In this document: positions 49,226 to 52,434 of the stretch, in pieces
Position numbering within the stretch: position 1 is the first letter of the stretch
Layout: every line of letters begins with the position of its first letter
DNA from: Myxococcota bacterium
GTDB lineage: Bacteria > Myxococcota_A > Polyangia > HGW-17
DNA: 52,434 nucleotides
Assembly (NCBI GenBank): GCA_018817795.1
Contig: JAHITJ010000041.1
Span: forward strand, 1 to 52,434
Reading direction: 5' to 3'
Position numbers and translations under genes: made by a program
Notes under the pieces: model-generated
The model's input: the letters and a program-made list of their open reading frames with translations, nothing else
Told to the model about the DNA's origin: nothing
Database searches by the model: none

Positions 49226-51631
49226 ATGACAGAAGAAAAGTTGATATCCATCGAAGAATTGTCCGCCCTCGTCCCGGCCATCGCGCCGGAGCAGTGGGTG
49301 GCCCACGAGACCGGCATCCCCCTGCGTCAGGTGGCCGCCACCATGCAGTTGCTCGACGAGGGCGCCACGGTGCCGTTCATCTCGCGCTACCGCAAGGAGG
49401 CCACCGGCGGCCTCGACGAGGTCGGCGTCACCAGCATCCGCGATCAGGCCCAGGAGGTCCGCGAGTTCGCCGACAGGCGCCGCTCCATCCTCGAGTCGGT
49501 GGCCGAGCAGGGCAAGCTCACCCCGGTGTTGCTGAGCCTGTTCCTGGAAGCGACCCGGCGCACGGAGATCGAGGATCTCTACCTGCCGTACAAGCGCAAG
49601 CGCCTGACCCGCGCTGACAAGGCCCGCGGCCGTGGCCTGGAACCCCTGGCGCTGGTCCTGCTCGGGCAGTCGCCGCTTCCTGCCTCCGGGCTGGAGGCCG
49701 AAGCCGCCCGGCACATCAACCCCGAACAGGACGTCCCCGACGCCGAAGCCGCCTTGGCCGGCGCCCGCGACATCTGCGCGGAGGTTGTCTCCGAGCACGT
49801 CGCCCTGCGCGAGACCCTGCGCGACTGGATGCGCGCCTCGGGCCGGCTGGCTTCGACGGTCATCCGCGGCAAGGAGACCGAGGCCGCCCAGTTCCGCGAC
49901 TACCATGACTACGCCGAACCACTGGCCCGCGTGCCCTCGCACCGGGTGCTGGCGGTGGCCCGCGGCGAGAACGAGCAGATGCTGCGCGTGCACGTCGAGG
50001 TCGAGAAGGCCGAGGCGCCCGCGCGCGTCCAGCGCTTCTTCCCCACGCCCGAACCCCGCCTGGCCCGGCAGTGGGAGCTCATCCGCGAGGACACCTGGGA
50101 GCGGCTGCTGCACCCCGGGCTCGAGTCCGAGCTGCGCCGGGAGCTCAAGGACCGCGCCGACCGCGAGGCCATCCAGATCTTCGTCGGGAACCTGCGCGAG
50201 CTGCTGATGTCCCCGCCGCTGGGCGCCAAGCGCGTGATGGCGCTGGACCCGGGCTTCCGCACCGGCTGCAAGGTCGCCGTCCTCAACGCCCAGGGCACGT
50301 TCCTGGCCAACAAGACGATCTACCCGCACCCGCCACGCGAGGAGGTCGAGTTCGCCCAGAAGATCGTGCTGCGCATGATCGATGAGTATCAGGTCGAGTC
50401 CATCGCCGTGGGCAGCGGCACCGCCGGACGCGAGACCGAGTCCTTTCTGCGGGACATGGTCCGCGAGGGAATGCTCGCCGCGACCGTGCCCATCGTCCGC
50501 GTCGACGAGAGCGGCGCGTCGATCTACAGCGCCTCGCCGATTGCCCGCGAGGAGTTCCCGGACCTGGACCTGACGGTGCGCGGCGCGATCTCCATCGGCC
50601 GGCGCATGCAGGATCCGCTGGGCGAGCTGGTGAAGATCGAGCCCAAGTCGCTGGGCATCGGCCAGTACCAGCATGACGTGGACCAGCCCCGCCTGCGCCG
50701 GGCCCTCGACGATGTCGTCGAGAGCTGCGTGAACTCGGTGGGCGTGGAGCTCAACACGGCGAGCCACAGCCTGCTGCAGTACGTCTCGGGCCTGGGCGAG
50801 AAGCTCGCCAAGTCCATCGTCTCCTACCGCGACGAACACGGCCCCTTCGACACCCGCAAGGAACTGCTGAAGGTGCCGCGGCTGGGGCCCAAGGCCTTCG
50901 AGCAGTGCGCGGGCTTCGTGCGTGTGCGCGAGGGCCGGCATCCCCTGGACGCCTCGGCGGTGCATCCCGAGCGCTACGAGCTCGTCGAGCGCATGGCACG
51001 TGACCTGGGCGTGGGTGTGCAGGAGCTGGTCGGCAACGCCGCACTGATCGCCTCGATCCCGCTGGACAGGTACGTCACCGACGAGATCGGCAAGTTCACG
51101 CTGGCCGACATCATCGAGGAGCTGCAGAAGCCCGGCCGGGATCCCCGCCGTGCCTTCGAGGCCGCAGGCTTCCGCGAGGACATCCGCGAGTTCGAGGACC
51201 TGCAGGAGGGCATGATCCTCACCGGCATCGTCACCAACGTCACCGCCTTCGGCGCGTTTGTCGACATCGGCGTCCACCAGGACGGCCTGGTGCACGTCAG
51301 CGAGTTGTCCCACACGTTCGTGAAGGATCCAATGACAGTGGTCCGGCCGGGCCTGAAGGTCACCGTCAAGGTCATCGGACTCGACGTCCAGCGGCGCCGC
51401 ATCGCGCTGTCGATCAAGGCCTGCACGGAGCCGCCCGCGGGCGCACGTCCGTCGCGGGAGGACCGCGGCCCACGGGAGGACCGGGGCAATGGTGGCAACG
51501 CCAGGCCGCAGCAGAACCCGCGGCCGCGTGATGATCGCGGCGGAGGGAATCAGCGGCCCCAGCAGGGACCGAAACCGGGTCTGGGTGATAACCCCTTCCA
51601 GAAGTTCTTCGGGGACAAGAAGGGGAAATAG
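49226..51631 (+). CDS. tex: Tex-family RNA-binding transcription accessory protein
   Basis: An 801-residue protein from ATG 49226 (an in-frame GTG/ATG at 49157 lies inside the previous gene). It has the Tex order: helical N-terminus (PFISRYRKEATGGLDEV), YqgF-like domain (VMALDPGFRTGCKVAVLN), helix-hairpin-helix segments (LLKVPRLGPKAFEQCAGF) and an S1 RNA-binding domain near 659-730 (GMILTGIVTNVTAFGAFVDI, LVHVSELS). A C-terminal tail of about 65 residues is Arg/Gly/Pro/Gln/Asn-rich and disordered, an addition to the usual family length. It acts in transcription and RNA handling. The Shine-Dalgarno is weak. Confidence 0.95.
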   Translation: MTEEKLISIEELSALVPAIAPEQWVAHETGIPLRQVAATMQLLDEGATVPFISRYRKEATGGLDEVGVTSIRDQAQEVREFADRRRSILESVAEQGKLTPVLLSLFLEATRRTEIEDLYLPYKRKRLTRADKARGRGLEPLALVLLGQSPLPASGLEAEAARHINPEQDVPDAEAALAGARDICAEVVSEHVALRETLRDWMRASGRLASTVIRGKETEAAQFRDYHDYAEPLARVPSHRVLAVARGENEQMLRVHVEVEKAEAPARVQRFFPTPEPRLARQWELIREDTWERLLHPGLESELRRELKDRADREAIQIFVGNLRELLMSPPLGAKRVMALDPGFRTGCKVAVLNAQGTFLANKTIYPHPPREEVEFAQKIVLRMIDEYQVESIAVGSGTAGRETESFLRDMVREGMLAATVPIVRVDESGASIYSASPIAREEFPDLDLTVRGAISIGRRMQDPLGELVKIEPKSLGIGQYQHDVDQPRLRRALDDVVESCVNSVGVELNTASHSLLQYVSGLGEKLAKSIVSYRDEHGPFDTRKELLKVPRLGPKAFEQCAGFVRVREGRHPLDASAVHPERYELVERMARDLGVGVQELVGNAALIASIPLDRYVTDEIGKFTLADIIEELQKPGRDPRRAFEAAGFREDIREFEDLQEGMILTGIVTNVTAFGAFVDIGVHQDGLVHVSELSHTFVKDPMTVVRPGLKVTVKVIGLDVQRRRIALSIKACTEPPAGARPSREDRGPREDRGNGGNARPQQNPRPRDDRGGGNQRPQQGPKPGLGDNPFQKFFGDKKGK

Positions 51632-51706
51632 GCGGCCCGTGGATGGATCCCTGGACCTGACCACCGCCTTCAGGCGGCGCCGGCCTGCACCTTCGAAGGG
51701 CGTGTC

Positions 51707-52434
51707 ATGACCGCGCTGGACTACGGGATCATCCTCGGCTATCTGCTCCTGGCCGTCGCCATCAGCCTCTTTTTCAATCGCAGGGCGGGAAAAAACCTGG
51801 AGAGCTACTATCTGGGCAACCGCTCCATGCCGTGGTGGCTGCTGGGCATCTCCATGGCCGCGACCACCTTCGCAGCCGACACGCCGCTGGCAGTGACCGA
51901 GTTGGTGCGCACCGAGGGCATCTACGGCAACTGGCTGTGGTGGAACATGCTCATCGGGCACGTGCTCGTGGGCGTGCTGTTCGCGCGGCTCTGGCGGCGC
52001 ACGGGCGTGCTCACCGACGCGGCGGTGATCGAACTGCGGTACTCCGGGAAGGACGCGGCCGTGCTGCGCGGGCTCAAGGCCGTCGTGATCGGCATCGCCC
52101 TCAACGCGCTGACCATGGGATGGGTCATGTTGGGCATGGCCAAGGTCGCCGCCGCGGTGCTGCCGCTGTCGGAGATGCTTTCGCCGGAGGCGTGCGGCGT
52201 GCTGTCGTCCCTGTGGCCGTCGTTTTTCCACATGCCCTGGCAGGAGGGTGTCGTGGTCATCGGTCTGTCGGTGCTGGCGTTGATCTACTCCACCATCTCG
52301 GGGCTCTTTGGCGTGGCGTGGACGGACCTGGTGCAGTTCTTTGTGGCCGTGGGCGGCACGGTGCTGCTGGCGGTGCTGGTGCTGAACTCCCCCGACGGCG
52401 CGGCCATGTGGAGCGATCCGGCCGTGCGGTTGCG
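51707..52434 (+). CDS. Sodium:solute symporter family protein, 3'-truncated by window edge
   Basis: About 242 codons are seen before the right edge. ATG 51707 follows GAAGGG. The N-terminus (LDYGIILGYLLLAVAISLFF) and RRAGKNLESYYLGNRSMPWWLLGISMAATTFAADTP are hallmarks of the SSS (solute:sodium symporter) family; further membrane helices follow, including IYSTISGLFGVAWTDLVQFF. The substrate cannot be told from this part. It lies 75 bases after tex, in a spacer with a CCGCC/GGCGG dyad but no T run. Confidence 0.9.
   Translation, partial: MTALDYGIILGYLLLAVAISLFFNRRAGKNLESYYLGNRSMPWWLLGISMAATTFAADTPLAVTELVRTEGIYGNWLWWNMLIGHVLVGVLFARLWRRTGVLTDAAVIELRYSGKDAAVLRGLKAVVIGIALNALTMGWVMLGMAKVAAAVLPLSEMLSPEACGVLSSLWPSFFHMPWQEGVVVIGLSVLALIYSTISGLFGVAWTDLVQFFVAVGGTVLLAVLVLNSPDGAAMWSDPAVRL

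Noticed and set aside
48941-52231. A very long open frame on the minus strand (about 1096 codons)
   Set aside because: It lies antisense to tex and the symporter gene, whose motifs are clear; its composition is that of a high-GC shadow frame.

Overview
The window is GC-rich bacterial DNA with many lipoproteins (short signal peptide ending in a lipobox Cys), eukaryote-like signalling genes (a Ser/Thr kinase with a C-terminal propeller, two PP2C phosphatases, an FHA-GAF-sigma54 regulator), an MJ0042 zinc-ribbon/GYF/AgmX-type protein, Asn-Asn-X spacers after lipoboxes and a PilZ protein. This suggests a Myxococcota-like (former Deltaproteobacteria) Gram-negative, perhaps near the Bradymonadia; that placement is inference. 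The genes are ordinary chromosomal ones; I saw no phage, insertion sequence, CRISPR array or plasmid function.

Layout: 1-5060 holds a truncated PLD-like lipoprotein, arfB and a large propeller kinase. 5202-9833 holds a predicted outer-membrane protein, a small PQ-loop-like membrane protein, an unknown cytosolic protein, a calcium-repeat lipoprotein, tRNA-Ile(GAT) and a lipoprotein. 9838-12387 holds a family-4 uracil-DNA glycosylase overlapping tatC, then a lipoprotein. 12425-15330 is a LonB-type protease with an overlapping lipoprotein. 15475-19761 holds a PP2C phosphatase fused to a cyclic-nucleotide-binding domain, an M2-like metallopeptidase, a tiny membrane protein and psd. 19825-23606 holds a methyltransferase and a convergent three-gene run (M24 peptidase, IscU-like protein without the ligand cysteines, Cys-rich Sel1-like protein).

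24148-27272 is the most unusual locus: an anaerobic (class III) ribonucleotide reductase whose catalytic chain ends after a zinc-finger-like segment, with the glycyl-radical domain (SRVVGYYRPVQNW) encoded by a separate 63-codon gene in another frame. That gene starts in an ATGA overlap and has its own Shine-Dalgarno; nrdG follows directly. This predicts a two-chain NrdD, conceptually like PFL with YfiD/GrcA but here as the sole source of the radical domain.

27321-32211 is an envelope/redox run (unknown protein, GYF/AgmX protein, lipoprotein, thioredoxin-like lipoprotein, FAD oxidoreductase). On the minus strand 32247-36388 holds a phosphatase/sulfatase gene remnant, a lamin-tail lipoprotein, an unknown protein, rpmB, a lipoprotein with PLYG motifs and a divergent PP2C. 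36526-40263 groups peptidoglycan functions (AsmA-like plus GT51 transglycosylase, a degenerate Ddl-like ATP-grasp protein, uppP), followed by a YVTN-type propeller and an atypical enolase. 43116-52434 holds a 1097-residue lipoprotein, the FHA-GAF-AAA+ activator, a degenerate receiver-PilZ protein, tex and a truncated sodium:solute symporter.

Several sigma70-like promoters with 16-18 bp spacers can be read directly and help decide start codons. Functional calls rest on recognised motifs by eye; no database search was possible.
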